Assembly (NCBI GenBank): GCA_027485645.1
Contig: JAIXQR010000002.1
Span: 310,001-374,000, forward strand
Direction: 5' to 3'
DNA length: 64,000 nt
Source of the DNA: a bacterium
Lineage (GTDB): Bacteria > Armatimonadota > Fimbriimonadia > Fimbriimonadales > Fimbriimonadaceae
The notes below the pieces were generated by a model. That model saw nothing but the letters and a program-made list of their open reading frames with translations, was not told the origin of the DNA and searched no databases. Positions 40,587 to 49,121 of this stretch are shown piece by piece (within the stretch, counting starts at the first letter, position 1; each line of letters begins with the position of its first letter). Position numbers and translations under genes: made by a program.

Positions 40587-41324
40587 TTAGCCGTTTCGGC
40601 GCTGTCGAAGTCGGCTGCCGTTGGCACCTTCCGTCGTCCAGATGCGAGGGAAGAACTGGCCCGTGGCGTTGTCGCGCCGCGCACCGGTCATGTACAGCTT
40701 GCCTTCGAAAGCAAAGGCGACTAAAACGCTGTAATCCCAAGTCGCGTTATCGTCTCGTGCCTCAAACAGCACGGCGCCGGTGACTTCTTCCCGCACGGTT
40801 AGGCTGGGGTACTGACCCATTTGCGCATAGTCGTCGTTCACGTTGTGCTCGACGTAAGCCGAAAATCGCTTTCCGCGCTTTTCGACCCGAAAGAGTCCGG
40901 CCTGCAGGACACCGGGAGTTTGCGATTCATTGAGGTAGCTGTACTGGGCGGGCGTTTGCTTTAGGAAAGCTCCTCGGTTAGATCGCCAAACTCGGCCTTC
41001 GCTGACCGATCCGTCAGCGGAGTCTCGGAATCCAAGAACCACGACTTGACCATCTTCAATGAAAGCCGCTTCGGGGAAGTAGTTCCATTGAGAGTTGTCG
41101 TCGTTGCTAGAAATCAGCCGCTTCGTCAGAGACTTGTCGGCCCAAACTTCGATGCCGGGGTTTGTTCCAACTCCGGATTCATCAAGCTCATAGTCATAAG
41201 TGACAACGGCACGCTCGAACGTCTTGCCGCGGAACTCGAGCTCACCCTTTGCGATGATCTCGGGTGCCGCCATGGCCGCTGACGAAACGACGCTTAACAA
41301 CATCAAAAGAACTGGTCTCTTCAT
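40587..41324 (-). CDS. Exported protein, tandem-paralogue copy 2
   Basis: 245 aa with a signal peptide (LLMLLSVVSSAAMA), collinear with the 39571 gene over its whole length. Shared features are the opening AVVTYDYELDESGVGTNPGIEVWADKSLT, WRSNRGAFLKQTPAQY, SLTVREEVTGAVLFEARDDNATWDYSVLVAFAFEGKLYMTGARRDNATGQFFPRIWTT and a basic tail. The tail regions match far better than the N-terminal halves. Likely a tandem duplication that has diverged in its front part. Function unknown. Confidence 0.82.
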   Translation of the reverse strand: MKRPVLLMLLSVVSSAAMAAPEIIAKGELEFRGKTFERAVVTYDYELDESGVGTNPGIEVWADKSLTKRLISSNDDNSQWNYFPEAAFIEDGQVVVLGFRDSADGSVSEGRVWRSNRGAFLKQTPAQYSYLNESQTPGVLQAGLFRVEKRGKRFSAYVEHNVNDDYAQMGQYPSLTVREEVTGAVLFEARDDNATWDYSVLVAFAFEGKLYMTGARRDNATGQFFPRIWTTEGANGSRLRQRRNG

Positions 41325-41486
41325 AACTCACCGGACCCGGGCCATTGCCAAGGAACCACCGAAATGATCGGCGAGGGTCAATCCACTTTGCAGGGGTGAG
41401 GTTGGCTTTTTTCTGCAATCTCACAGTCACGGCTGTCCGGGACCTTTCTTATCAGAATTTGAACTTGCCATAACCCCAAAACCCGC

Positions 41487-42560
41487 TCACAATGCCCCGA
41501 GCGCAAAGGCGTCAAGCTGGGTTTCGGAGAACCGGTAGCGGGGAATATCCCCCGGCCCAAAGTTCAGCTCGACCAGCGGACGAATCAACTGCTCCGTCAC
41601 CACCGCATCGGCCAACTCCTTCCGAAGCGATGCCATCTGCAACAGCATCACTTGCAAGTGCACCTTGCCCAGGGCCAGCGAGCCGACGCGGCGACCTTCG
41701 TCGGTCGTGAGCGTTTGACCAAGAATGCAGCGAGCAATCTCGCGATTGTGAAAATCGATCGCATCGATGAAGCCGCTCGAAGCGGTCGTATCGCCGCCAA
41801 TCGCCGACACCTCAAACTCCTTCGGAAACACCATCGCCCCCGAGTTCGCGAGTTGCGATAGGCTTCGGAACAGGGAATCCGTTTCGTCTGCCGAAACCGT
41901 CCGGTCAAATCGCCCCAACATCGTCGGCGATGCAAACCGCTCCAGGTGCACTCGCCAACCTTCAATCAGACCGCGTTTCGCCTGCCAGTGCGTCCGGGCG
42001 GCTTCGAGGTCAGACCGTCCTTTCGGCATAGAAGGCGAAGTGCGGTAGCGATAGATCACGAACTTCTCCCTCGGCAAATCCTGCTCGGGCTCACCCGGAA
42101 ACTGAAGGTGCAGTCCGTCTAATCGACCGAAAGAATCCATGTTCAGACCGAATAGGCTGGCATTCTTCGGCCGAACCGCGTCGAGCCAAATCCCTTCCGC
42201 ATCCGTCGAGAACACCAACTCTTGCACGCTCCAGCCTTTGGCGAAGGCATCCATCGCCGCGTACAGAACCTGCTCCACGCTGCCCTCCATCCGCTCAAAC
42301 GCCCGCTGCACGAACTCAAGAATCTGCGCCGCCCGGGCCGAACTGTTCGCTGGAACCAGTTCAGCCGGCGCGGCCAGCACGCCCAGCTTCTTAACCTGAA
42401 GCGCGGTTTGCACCATGGAGTCCAACTCCATCTGGTCGTAAACAAGCGTGCTTGGTAAGCCCGGCATTTTAGCGATCCTTCGGTCGCTCAGGGTGAGTTG
42501 CGCCGCTACTTCCGCAGCGGTTGACGATTTCGAAATGAGATTTTTGAGCCAGTTAAGCAT
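41487..42560 (-). CDS. Phage portal protein, DUF935 (Mu gp29-like)
   Basis: 357 aa. Matches the Mu gp29/DUF935 portal family: FVQRAFERMEGSVEQVLYAAMDAFAKGWSVQELVF, LQFPGEPEQDLPREKFVIYRYRTSPSMPKGRSDLEAARTHWQAKRGLIEGW, PTMLGRFDR and the C-terminal LRKELADAVVTEQLIRPLVELNFG. In phage it forms the dodecameric DNA-entry ring. It starts at MLNWLKNL (42560), overlapping the terminase stop by 8 bp. Reading frame is open throughout and base composition is like the host. No capsid, protease or tail genes follow. Confidence 0.85.
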   Translation of the reverse strand: MLNWLKNLISKSSTAAEVAAQLTLSDRRIAKMPGLPSTLVYDQMELDSMVQTALQVKKLGVLAAPAELVPANSSARAAQILEFVQRAFERMEGSVEQVLYAAMDAFAKGWSVQELVFSTDAEGIWLDAVRPKNASLFGLNMDSFGRLDGLHLQFPGEPEQDLPREKFVIYRYRTSPSMPKGRSDLEAARTHWQAKRGLIEGWRVHLERFASPTMLGRFDRTVSADETDSLFRSLSQLANSGAMVFPKEFEVSAIGGDTTASSGFIDAIDFHNREIARCILGQTLTTDEGRRVGSLALGKVHLQVMLLQMASLRKELADAVVTEQLIRPLVELNFGPGDIPRYRFSETQLDAFALGAL

Positions 42561-43830
42561 AGGAAAATTGGATCTTCGGGGCAAGGCGAATCGAGCCGCT
42601 CAAGCGGGTAGGGAGGTGACGCGCGGCCAGCATTACGGCGGTCACGAGGTCGTCGTGCTCCGACCCTTTCGCGCCATAGCGGATGTTGCCCGCCGCCGTT
42701 TCGGAGGAGACGTAGCTCGCCAGCTCACGTTCAAGAACCGGATTCGGCTGCATCCGCAGCAGCTTGTTGCCCAGTAGCCGCGCCAAGGCGCAAACCATCT
42801 CCTCCTTTCCTCCCGAGGTGAACGTGATGTCGGTGATCGAGAATCGAGGCAGCTGACTCCGCAAAAGCTCGGCCGCAATAACCCCCATCCCCGTGCTGTC
42901 TTGAAAGATGCGCGCACCGGGAAACCGCCGAATGACTTCGACCACTTTCGCGCAAATCTCCTGAAAATGCGGACCGTGAAAGCGCTCAAGGCCGACCAGC
43001 CAACATTCGTCCCGTGTGCCCGAAACAACCGCGACCGCCGTAAAGTCCTTCGTCTTTGCCCAGTCCACGCCAATCGTAAACGGGCCAGCAAACGAAGTTG
43101 GCCACTCGTAGCACCGCGCGTCGTCGATACTCTCCTGCGTAAAAACCGCCCCCGCCGCTTCGCGAAAGACGGCCTCGTACTCGACCTCGAAGCTGCGCGG
43201 AGAAGACTCGTTCTTCTTCGCCGCCAAAAAGTGACGAGAAACCCTTGGGTTCTCCGAACTCGGCGAGCGCCGGGACCAAATCCCGTTTTCACCGCGCTCT
43301 CCGCGATCAAAAAGCCGCCAGAACCAGTTAAAGCCGTTCGGCGTGCTGATGCAGGTCAGATGCCCATCGGTCATCGAGAGCATCGGCGTCAAAACTTCGG
43401 TCACCAGAGCCTCTGGCACAAAGGCCGCCTCATCCACGATCACATGGTCCGCCTCGTCACCGCGCAAACTGTCCGGCGCATGGCCAGATCGCGCCGTCAC
43501 CACGTGCCCGTCGAACTCCAAAACCGGAAACGGCGTGTTCTTGGGACGGAACTTCGTGATGTCCTTCGTGACTTTTCGTTGGTAGTCATCCAGCAACCGG
43601 CAAACCCGCCGAAACAGAATCTTCGCCTGCTCAAGCGTCGGGGCGACCATGAGTTGCCGCGAGGGCGGAGCGCGCAAGATTCGGTGCAGAACGTCCACCG
43701 CGCAAGCCTCCGTTTTGCCCCACCTCCGCCCGCAGGCCAACGCCCGGGTCTTCGCTTCCGCCAAGAGAAATTCCCGTTGACCCGGATGCGGTTGCCAGAT
43801 CGGCGCGATCCGCTGCAAAAATTCTTCCAT
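42553..43830 (-). CDS. Phage terminase large subunit (packaging ATPase/nuclease)
   Basis: 425 aa. The ATPase part has a Walker-A-like ACGRRWGKTEA and Walker B HVIVDEAAFV. Between them lies LMVAPTLEQAKILFRRVCRLL. The RNase-H-like nuclease starts at FTIGVDWAKTKDFTAVAVVSG and continues with ARIFQDSTGMGVIAAELLRSQ and HDDLVTAVMLAARHL, giving the expected acidic residues. Start ATG 43830 (MEEFLQRIAP). The 55 extra residues of the ORF track overlap the leader of the divergent gene. Paired with the portal gene; no small terminase is visible. Confidence 0.9.
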   Translation of the reverse strand: MEEFLQRIAPIWQPHPGQREFLLAEAKTRALACGRRWGKTEACAVDVLHRILRAPPSRQLMVAPTLEQAKILFRRVCRLLDDYQRKVTKDITKFRPKNTPFPVLEFDGHVVTARSGHAPDSLRGDEADHVIVDEAAFVPEALVTEVLTPMLSMTDGHLTCISTPNGFNWFWRLFDRGERGENGIWSRRSPSSENPRVSRHFLAAKKNESSPRSFEVEYEAVFREAAGAVFTQESIDDARCYEWPTSFAGPFTIGVDWAKTKDFTAVAVVSGTRDECWLVGLERFHGPHFQEICAKVVEVIRRFPGARIFQDSTGMGVIAAELLRSQLPRFSITDITFTSGGKEEMVCALARLLGNKLLRMQPNPVLERELASYVSSETAAGNIRYGAKGSEHDDLVTAVMLAARHLPTRLSGSIRLAPKIQFSYA

Positions 43831-43885
43831 AACCTCTAGCGCCGAAAAATCGAAAAAGGTCAACCATCTGTGATAGAATTTTCGT

Positions 43886-43984
43886 GGCGAACAGGTCGCC
43901 TCCGGGTCTGCGGAAAGGGATGATCCCTCCTGAGTTGAATTGAGTAAGTGACACCGCACCTTTGTGCAAGTCGGCTCGCAGACC
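43886..43984. promoter_or_regulatory. Highly structured leader between terminase and ankyrin gene (candidate cis-regulatory RNA)
   Basis: An 8-bp perfect helix GGTCTGCG (43905-43912)/CGCAGACC (43977-43984) encloses two hairpins, GGGA-TGA-TCCC (43917-43927) and GCAC-CTTT-GTGC (43956-43967). Just 5' of it is a third, GGCGA-ACAGG-TCGCC (43886-43900). On the plus strand this would sit in the 5' leader of the ankyrin gene, ending 24 bases before its ATG; a TAGAAT -10-like box lies at 43874-43879. Multi-branch structure of this size suggests a riboswitch-like element, but no known class was recognised. Confidence 0.45.
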
Positions 43985-44008
43985 GCCGAAATCACGCACC
44001 GAGGTCAT

Positions 44009-45439
44009 ATGTCCAACTCACTTCCAAGTCAAGCCAATCTTGAACATCTAAAGGCGCAAGCCTCCGACCTGCTCAACGCCCATCGCGCAAACGACGTCAA
44101 CGCGACCGAACGGCTCCAAGCCCTTTTCCCCGAAGTCACCGAGTTCGCACTTCATCACGCCCAGCTCACCGTTGCCCGCGAATACGGCTTCGATAGCTGG
44201 CCCGCAATGAAGGCAAGCATCGAATCAACCGCGCTGCTGCAGTTCGTGCAAGCCGCCACCGATGGTCGCTTGGAGCAAGCCGATCAATGGCTAGTTCGCG
44301 AGCCGAGCTTGCGAAATCAGCCTGCCGTTAAACTCATGCTTGGCGAGAACATCGAAGGCTCGCTAACCGAGCCCCTCGCGCCGCTCGACCGCGTTCCGCT
44401 CCTTTACATCGCGTACTCAAAGTACGCCTCGCGACCCGAAAACCGGCTCGCGCTCCTTCAACTTGCCGAACGATGCCTCAATGCGGGAGCCGATGCCAAG
44501 TCGTTCTGGAAAGGCGATGTCCTCGAGCAAACCGCGCTCTATGGCGCCGCCGGGCACAACAATTTCCCGGAACTCACCAAGCTCCTCCTCGAACGCGGCG
44601 CCGATCCAACCGACCCAGAGGCTCTGTATCACTCCACCGAGTTTGCCGACGGCGAATGCCTGCGGCTCTTGCTGGAAGCCGGGGGAGATCCGGAAGGCAA
44701 AAACGTCCTCGCGCGGTCGCTAGACTTTGACCATCCGATCTGCACCGAACTGGTGCTTAAACATGGCCTCAAGCAGACAGATTCCGTCGCAATTCACCAC
44801 GCCATTTGGCGAGGACGAAAGCTACCGACGATCAAAGTCCTCGTCGAGCACGGCCTCGACCCCGGAATGATGGCGCCGATGTTCAACGTCAACGCGCTGG
44901 ACGTTGCCGCAATGACTGGGGACTTTGCGATCCTTGAGTGGCTAGAGGACCAAGGGCACTTCCTCACCGTGCCAAGTTTGGAGCCCGTCTGGCGCTCACT
45001 TTGGGAGGGCGATGCCGTTCCCGGCGAGTACCCAGAAGTCATGCACCTCGCCCTGTTTCCGGCGGTTGCGAAAGGAAACGTCCCCGCCATCCGAGCCATG
45101 GTCAATTCGGGCTTCCGCGTAGATACGCCGGAGCCGTTTAACGGCGGATTTCCAATCCACGACGCCTGTTTTCATGGCCAGCCAGAATCCCTTGAAACCC
45201 TCTTCGACCTCGGCGCAAATTGGGACGTCACCGACCGACAGTACAGCGGCCATCCGCTTGGCTGGCTTCTTGTAGGTTCAGAACACACCGATCGCCCGGC
45301 CGACTTCCTGCGGTGCGCCGAAATCTTGGTCGCCAACGGACACACCTTCAAAACGGCCGAGAGGGAAGGAGCACGGGCGCTCTGGACCGGACACCCAATG
45401 ATCCATGCCTACTTCCGCAGCCTCGGCGCGATTGAGTAA
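44009..45439 (+). CDS. Ankyrin-repeat protein
   Basis: 476 aa, cytoplasmic. Several ankyrin repeats are visible: QTALYGAAGHNNFPELTKLLLERGADPTDPE, CLRLLLEAGGDPEGKNVLARSLDFDHPICTELVLKHGL, HHAIWRGRKLPTIKVLVEHGLDPGM and PIHDACFHGQPESLETLFDLGANWD. The N-terminal part (SQANLEHLKAQASDLLNAHRANDVNATERLQALFPEV) is typical of this bacterial family. Start ATG 44009 has GAGG upstream. Role unknown; protein-protein interaction. Confidence 0.88.
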   Translation: MSNSLPSQANLEHLKAQASDLLNAHRANDVNATERLQALFPEVTEFALHHAQLTVAREYGFDSWPAMKASIESTALLQFVQAATDGRLEQADQWLVREPSLRNQPAVKLMLGENIEGSLTEPLAPLDRVPLLYIAYSKYASRPENRLALLQLAERCLNAGADAKSFWKGDVLEQTALYGAAGHNNFPELTKLLLERGADPTDPEALYHSTEFADGECLRLLLEAGGDPEGKNVLARSLDFDHPICTELVLKHGLKQTDSVAIHHAIWRGRKLPTIKVLVEHGLDPGMMAPMFNVNALDVAAMTGDFAILEWLEDQGHFLTVPSLEPVWRSLWEGDAVPGEYPEVMHLALFPAVAKGNVPAIRAMVNSGFRVDTPEPFNGGFPIHDACFHGQPESLETLFDLGANWDVTDRQYSGHPLGWLLVGSEHTDRPADFLRCAEILVANGHTFKTAEREGARALWTGHPMIHAYFRSLGAIE

Positions 45440-45442
45440 GGC

Positions 45443-47671
45443 CTAAGGAGGCGGCCCGCCCTGACCGAAGTTGAAGGCGCCCGCCGTGGACATCATTTGT
45501 CCAAACGGCGACTTCTTCAACTTCTCCGCGCGGGCCGTCACTTGCGCCTTCACGTTCCCGGGCAAGTTGCCAAACGGGATCGGCGCTGCTTTCTTATCGA
45601 GGCTATCGTCGTACAGACTTCCGACCACCTCCGCGTTCGAAGAAACGCGGAACCGGAAGGTGTACTTCGAGCGGTTGCCCACCAGAACGGTCTTCGGCAT
45701 GTTGGATGCCATCACCGTCATCTGCTTCTTGCCCTCTTCGGTCGAGCTAAACATCTCAAAGATCGCCAGCTCATCAATCCCCATCACAGCGATGCCGCCG
45801 AATCCGCCCATGTCCTTTTTGTCAGCAGGAACCACGAAGTACTCCTGCTCAGTGGTGACAGTGAGCGTGCCCTGTGCCGGAACTCCCGCGGGCATGACCT
45901 CGGTGGGTTCAGACGAGTAGTCGGCGCCGCCACCACCTGGCATCATCCGGCTCATCATAGAGGTCATAAAGTCCGTTTCGGTCCCGATGGGGCCTGGCAT
46001 TGCCTCGGAGCTGTAAAGAAACGCGGAGGTTGGCCCAGAAGGAATCGCAGCGAGGTTCACTGGCGCGCCGGTGAGAATCCGGCCCCGCGCTCCGCCGTCC
46101 AGACTGCCGTACCAGCGCAACAGGCCCCAATTGGCCGTGCCCATCATGATGTAAGACATCGTGCTTGGCACCATGTTCAGCAAGTACTTTCCGCTCAGCG
46201 ACGAAATCTCCGGCTTCGCGGCTCGCGACGCATAGGCAGCAAGCTCCTTCAGACTCGGCGCGCCGTCATTCTGAGAGGATTGAATCAGCTGCGCCAGCGC
46301 AGTCCGGTTTGACCGATCTCGTCGCGCAAAGAACCGATTCTTCGGCCGAATGCGAACAACGTTTCCTTCCTCCGATATTTCATGGTTCTTCCCGAGTTGC
46401 TTTTTGATTTCGCTTGGCAGTAGGGCTGCGATCTCAGAAGCACTATCAGCAAGGCAGGCAACCATCGATCGTTCTGGCTTCGGAAAAGCTCCCATTACGA
46501 TCTCGGAAGTCTGGAAACTCAGCGGGTCAAATTGATCAGGCTGGGCCAAGATCCGCATCACTTCGTCGCTCGGCGGGGTCGGGGTCGTGCCGTCGGTCCG
46601 GGCAAAGGACATCAGGTTGAGCATCCGGGAAATTTCCCTTGCACGCGGGGAAATCTTGATCTCCGATTCCGGCGCGGCGGCCGTCGGTTCTTGACCGGTT
46701 AAGGCATCTCCGAGCGATTCGGCTACCGCTTCCATCGCCTCTCCCATCGCGCCCATCATTCCACCAAAAATGCCGCCGAGACCGAGCATATCGTTCTCCA
46801 TCAGGACGACCTCGCCTTTCGCGTTGTAGACAGTGAGAGTGGCCTGCGATCCGCCGAGGAACCCGCCGCTCGCAATCACCAGGTTGGCTTTGGTGTAGCC
46901 GGTAATTGGCCGTCGCTGCAACCGCATCATGCGCTTCATGGATTCCGGCATCATCGCCATCGCGGCGATCTCTTCAGCGGACTGCGGCTCTTCGGCGTTG
47001 CCAACCTGCTCGTTATGCTCCGCAACTAGCTTTGCAACGACACCCCGAGCCGAATCCGGCAAGGGAAGCTGCATTCGGGTCGGCGAGGTGGAATAAACCA
47101 GCCTTTCCTCCGGGCGCAAGTTCGCGATCCGGGTCAAGTCGAGGCCGAGCAGAACTTTCGCGATGTCGCTTCCGTTGTCGCCGCCCATCTCGTCGTCCTC
47201 GCCTGGCTTATCGCTCTTCTTGGGTGGATTCGCACGGCTGAAAACCTGCTTGCGGAGTTCTTTCGCGGCGGTCGCCTGGTCTTCACGCTGGTCCTTTTGC
47301 CACTGTGCGGTGTCGGGGATTAAGCGCAGACCAGCCGCCGACTTCTCCCACTTTCCGCAAACAACGTAGGCGATCTCGTTCAAAACGGCTTCTTGCGAGA
47401 GCCCACGGCTCTCCAAAATCACGACGTCGTTCTCGAACACCGGCAGACACTCCAGAACGGTGCCGATCTCACCGCTGAGCTGCTGAAGCAACACCGGAAC
47501 CCGGGTCGCCTTCAAGCTGATCCGAATGGGCTTCGTGGCGACCGCCGCCGCTGGGTCTTGCGTGCGAGCGAGAGTCGGCCCCGAATGGAGCACCATAACG
47601 GCGAGAACGGCAGAAAACATCAAGATCAGCATACGCCTATTTGCGCGGCGGTTGGTTCTTTTGACCTTCAA
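45443..47671 (-). CDS. Large exported protein with an STN-like N-terminal domain
   Basis: 742 aa. Signal peptide or anchor (MLILMFSAVLAVMVLHSGPTLA). Residues about 45-120 (IRISLKATRVPVLLQQLSGEIGTVLECLPVFENDVVILESRGLSQEAVLNEIAYVVCGKWEKSAAGLRLI) resemble the secretin/TonB short N-terminal (STN) fold. The remainder is unknown, rich in Met/Gly turns, with a possible alpha/beta core but no secretin pore signature. It is 3 bp from the end of the convergent ankyrin gene. No terminator visible between them. Confidence 0.8.
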   Translation of the reverse strand: MKVKRTNRRANRRMLILMFSAVLAVMVLHSGPTLARTQDPAAAVATKPIRISLKATRVPVLLQQLSGEIGTVLECLPVFENDVVILESRGLSQEAVLNEIAYVVCGKWEKSAAGLRLIPDTAQWQKDQREDQATAAKELRKQVFSRANPPKKSDKPGEDDEMGGDNGSDIAKVLLGLDLTRIANLRPEERLVYSTSPTRMQLPLPDSARGVVAKLVAEHNEQVGNAEEPQSAEEIAAMAMMPESMKRMMRLQRRPITGYTKANLVIASGGFLGGSQATLTVYNAKGEVVLMENDMLGLGGIFGGMMGAMGEAMEAVAESLGDALTGQEPTAAAPESEIKISPRAREISRMLNLMSFARTDGTTPTPPSDEVMRILAQPDQFDPLSFQTSEIVMGAFPKPERSMVACLADSASEIAALLPSEIKKQLGKNHEISEEGNVVRIRPKNRFFARRDRSNRTALAQLIQSSQNDGAPSLKELAAYASRAAKPEISSLSGKYLLNMVPSTMSYIMMGTANWGLLRWYGSLDGGARGRILTGAPVNLAAIPSGPTSAFLYSSEAMPGPIGTETDFMTSMMSRMMPGGGGADYSSEPTEVMPAGVPAQGTLTVTTEQEYFVVPADKKDMGGFGGIAVMGIDELAIFEMFSSTEEGKKQMTVMASNMPKTVLVGNRSKYTFRFRVSSNAEVVGSLYDDSLDKKAAPIPFGNLPGNVKAQVTARAEKLKKSPFGQMMSTAGAFNFGQGGPPP

Positions 47672-47811
47672 CCAGCATCAACCGACGGCGTAAACGTCAG
47701 GACACGTATTTGTGCGACCACTGAACCGGGGACTCATTCCCAGGGGGAACATGCTTCATCTTGTACGTGGTGATCCCGCCATTCTCTGTTCAGATATCGG
47801 ACCAGCACAGC

Positions 47812-48039
47812 ATGCAGATAGAAGCATCTGCCGGCGGCCACCTTGTGCGCGTCCTTTCGGGCGGAACCGAAATGGCTTCTTGCGATGTCGTGGACTTACA
47901 TCGCTTGCTCAAACGGCCAGGCACCATCATCGCCGCCTCGCCAATCGAGATTCGAAATGAGCACCGAACCATCACTATCCGCGTCCGCGGTCGCATGGTC
48001 GGTCAAGTCGAAAAGCACCTCATCACTCCACATATGTGA
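47812..48039 (+). CDS. Possible small protein (75 aa)
   Basis: In the 416-bp gap 47672-48087 the only supportable candidate is this short frame: MQIEASAGGHLVRVLSGGTEMASCDVVDLHRLLKRPGTIIAASPIEIRN… ending RMVGQVEKHLITPHM. It has a plausible beta-strand pattern but no clear ribosome site. The ORF track gives a longer start at 47761. The first 140 bp of the gap show nothing recognisable. Confidence 0.4.
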   Translation: MQIEASAGGHLVRVLSGGTEMASCDVVDLHRLLKRPGTIIAASPIEIRNEHRTITIRVRGRMVGQVEKHLITPHM

Positions 48040-48087
48040 TGAATTGGGGGCGCTTTGTCGCACCCCCAGAGGCCGCTTACTGAATTC

Positions 48088-48936
48088 TCAGCATCCGCAC
48101 CAGATTCGTTCCCACCGAGTCTGCGTCATGATCGTGTTGTTCAATCGCCGACGAGTTCGAGTCTGAAACTCAAAGGTGCCTTCCTGACAATGGTTTACGC
48201 AGAGCCATGCATATTTGCAGTCGGTTGAACCTGTGCCAGTCCAAGGTCCCCACAAAAGGCCCTGAGAATCTGCTGTGTTGCTGTCTGCGATCAATTCAGC
48301 AGATTCGGATGTGCTGCATCCATCTCCCTCCGGTGAGAGGATCGATTCAACCGCTTCTTCGTTCAATTCGCCCTCGTTGCCATCGTTTGATCGGCGGGCC
48401 GAATTTGGCATGGCAACATTGAGCAAAATCGCCTCCGGGTTGGTGTTCGCATATTTGGCTGGAAGAGCCTTCGTGCCACGGTAAGTGCCCACCCCTTTGC
48501 CGATCACAACGCAAATGTAACCGACCGCTTTTCCATCCTTTGTCTTCTGTACAAGGTAGGAGTCTCGGGCTGGAGTCTTACTCCCGGATCGCGATACTGC
48601 GGGCAGGATCTTAACCATTCCGCTAGGTTTAATCTCGTAGTCGATCGCGCCTTCATCGTTCGCAAATGCCTGAATTGTCCGTGATGCGCGGTTGTATTCG
48701 AGCCCATCGCCTGATTGGGTGAGGATGACTTCGTTGATTCGGTCCGCCGTACGTTCGTCAACCGGGCCGACCTTGGTTGAAATCGTTTCCCTGGCGGCCA
48801 TATCTTGCTGCCGGACAAAAGATTGTAGGCTGCCTCCATCCCGCCCCTGCTGGACAGGATTCGCGATCACGATTCCTGCCACTGCAATAATGCCGAAAAC
48901 GGCCGTTCCCAAAGTCAACCCAAAGTGGTTTTTCAT
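48088..48936 (-). CDS. Exported protein with Cys-rich C-terminus
   Basis: 282 aa. Signal/anchor LTLGTAVFGIIAVAGIVIA. The middle resembles a small mixed domain (SGMVKILPAVSRSGSKTPARDSYLVQKTKDGKAVGYICVVIGKGVGTY). The last 75 residues carry six cysteines (CSTSESAEL, STDCKYAWLCVNHCQEG, WERIWCGC), likely disulfide-bonded after export. No family recognised. Confidence 0.75.
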   Translation of the reverse strand: MKNHFGLTLGTAVFGIIAVAGIVIANPVQQGRDGGSLQSFVRQQDMAARETISTKVGPVDERTADRINEVILTQSGDGLEYNRASRTIQAFANDEGAIDYEIKPSGMVKILPAVSRSGSKTPARDSYLVQKTKDGKAVGYICVVIGKGVGTYRGTKALPAKYANTNPEAILLNVAMPNSARRSNDGNEGELNEEAVESILSPEGDGCSTSESAELIADSNTADSQGLLWGPWTGTGSTDCKYAWLCVNHCQEGTFEFQTRTRRRLNNTIMTQTRWERIWCGC

Positions 48937-49121
48937 TAGCTGTTGCGGGCGAGCCCGCTAGGCCAACGTATCACACACTAGAAATAAATGTTAGTTCACC
49001 AAATTTGTTTGGAATTTTCGACTACATATTTTCGCAATGGTCGGTGCGGCTGGTACCGGGCCTCGCGTAAAAACTTGACCGATCCCTTATTTCGCTAGAA
49101 ACGTTATAGTAAGCGGACCCG

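Noticed and set aside
41487-43830. Considered as part of a complete prophage.
   Set aside because: No integrase, capsid, tail, lysis or att repeats nearby; only two genes are viral.
42901-43839. Long plus-strand ORF (312 aa) opposite the terminase.
   Set aside because: Arg/His-rich shadow frame of a clear terminase gene, with no domain.
43880-43910. GGCGAACAGG segment recalled the start of a ZTP riboswitch.
   Set aside because: The 3' motif of that class is missing and the helix order is wrong.
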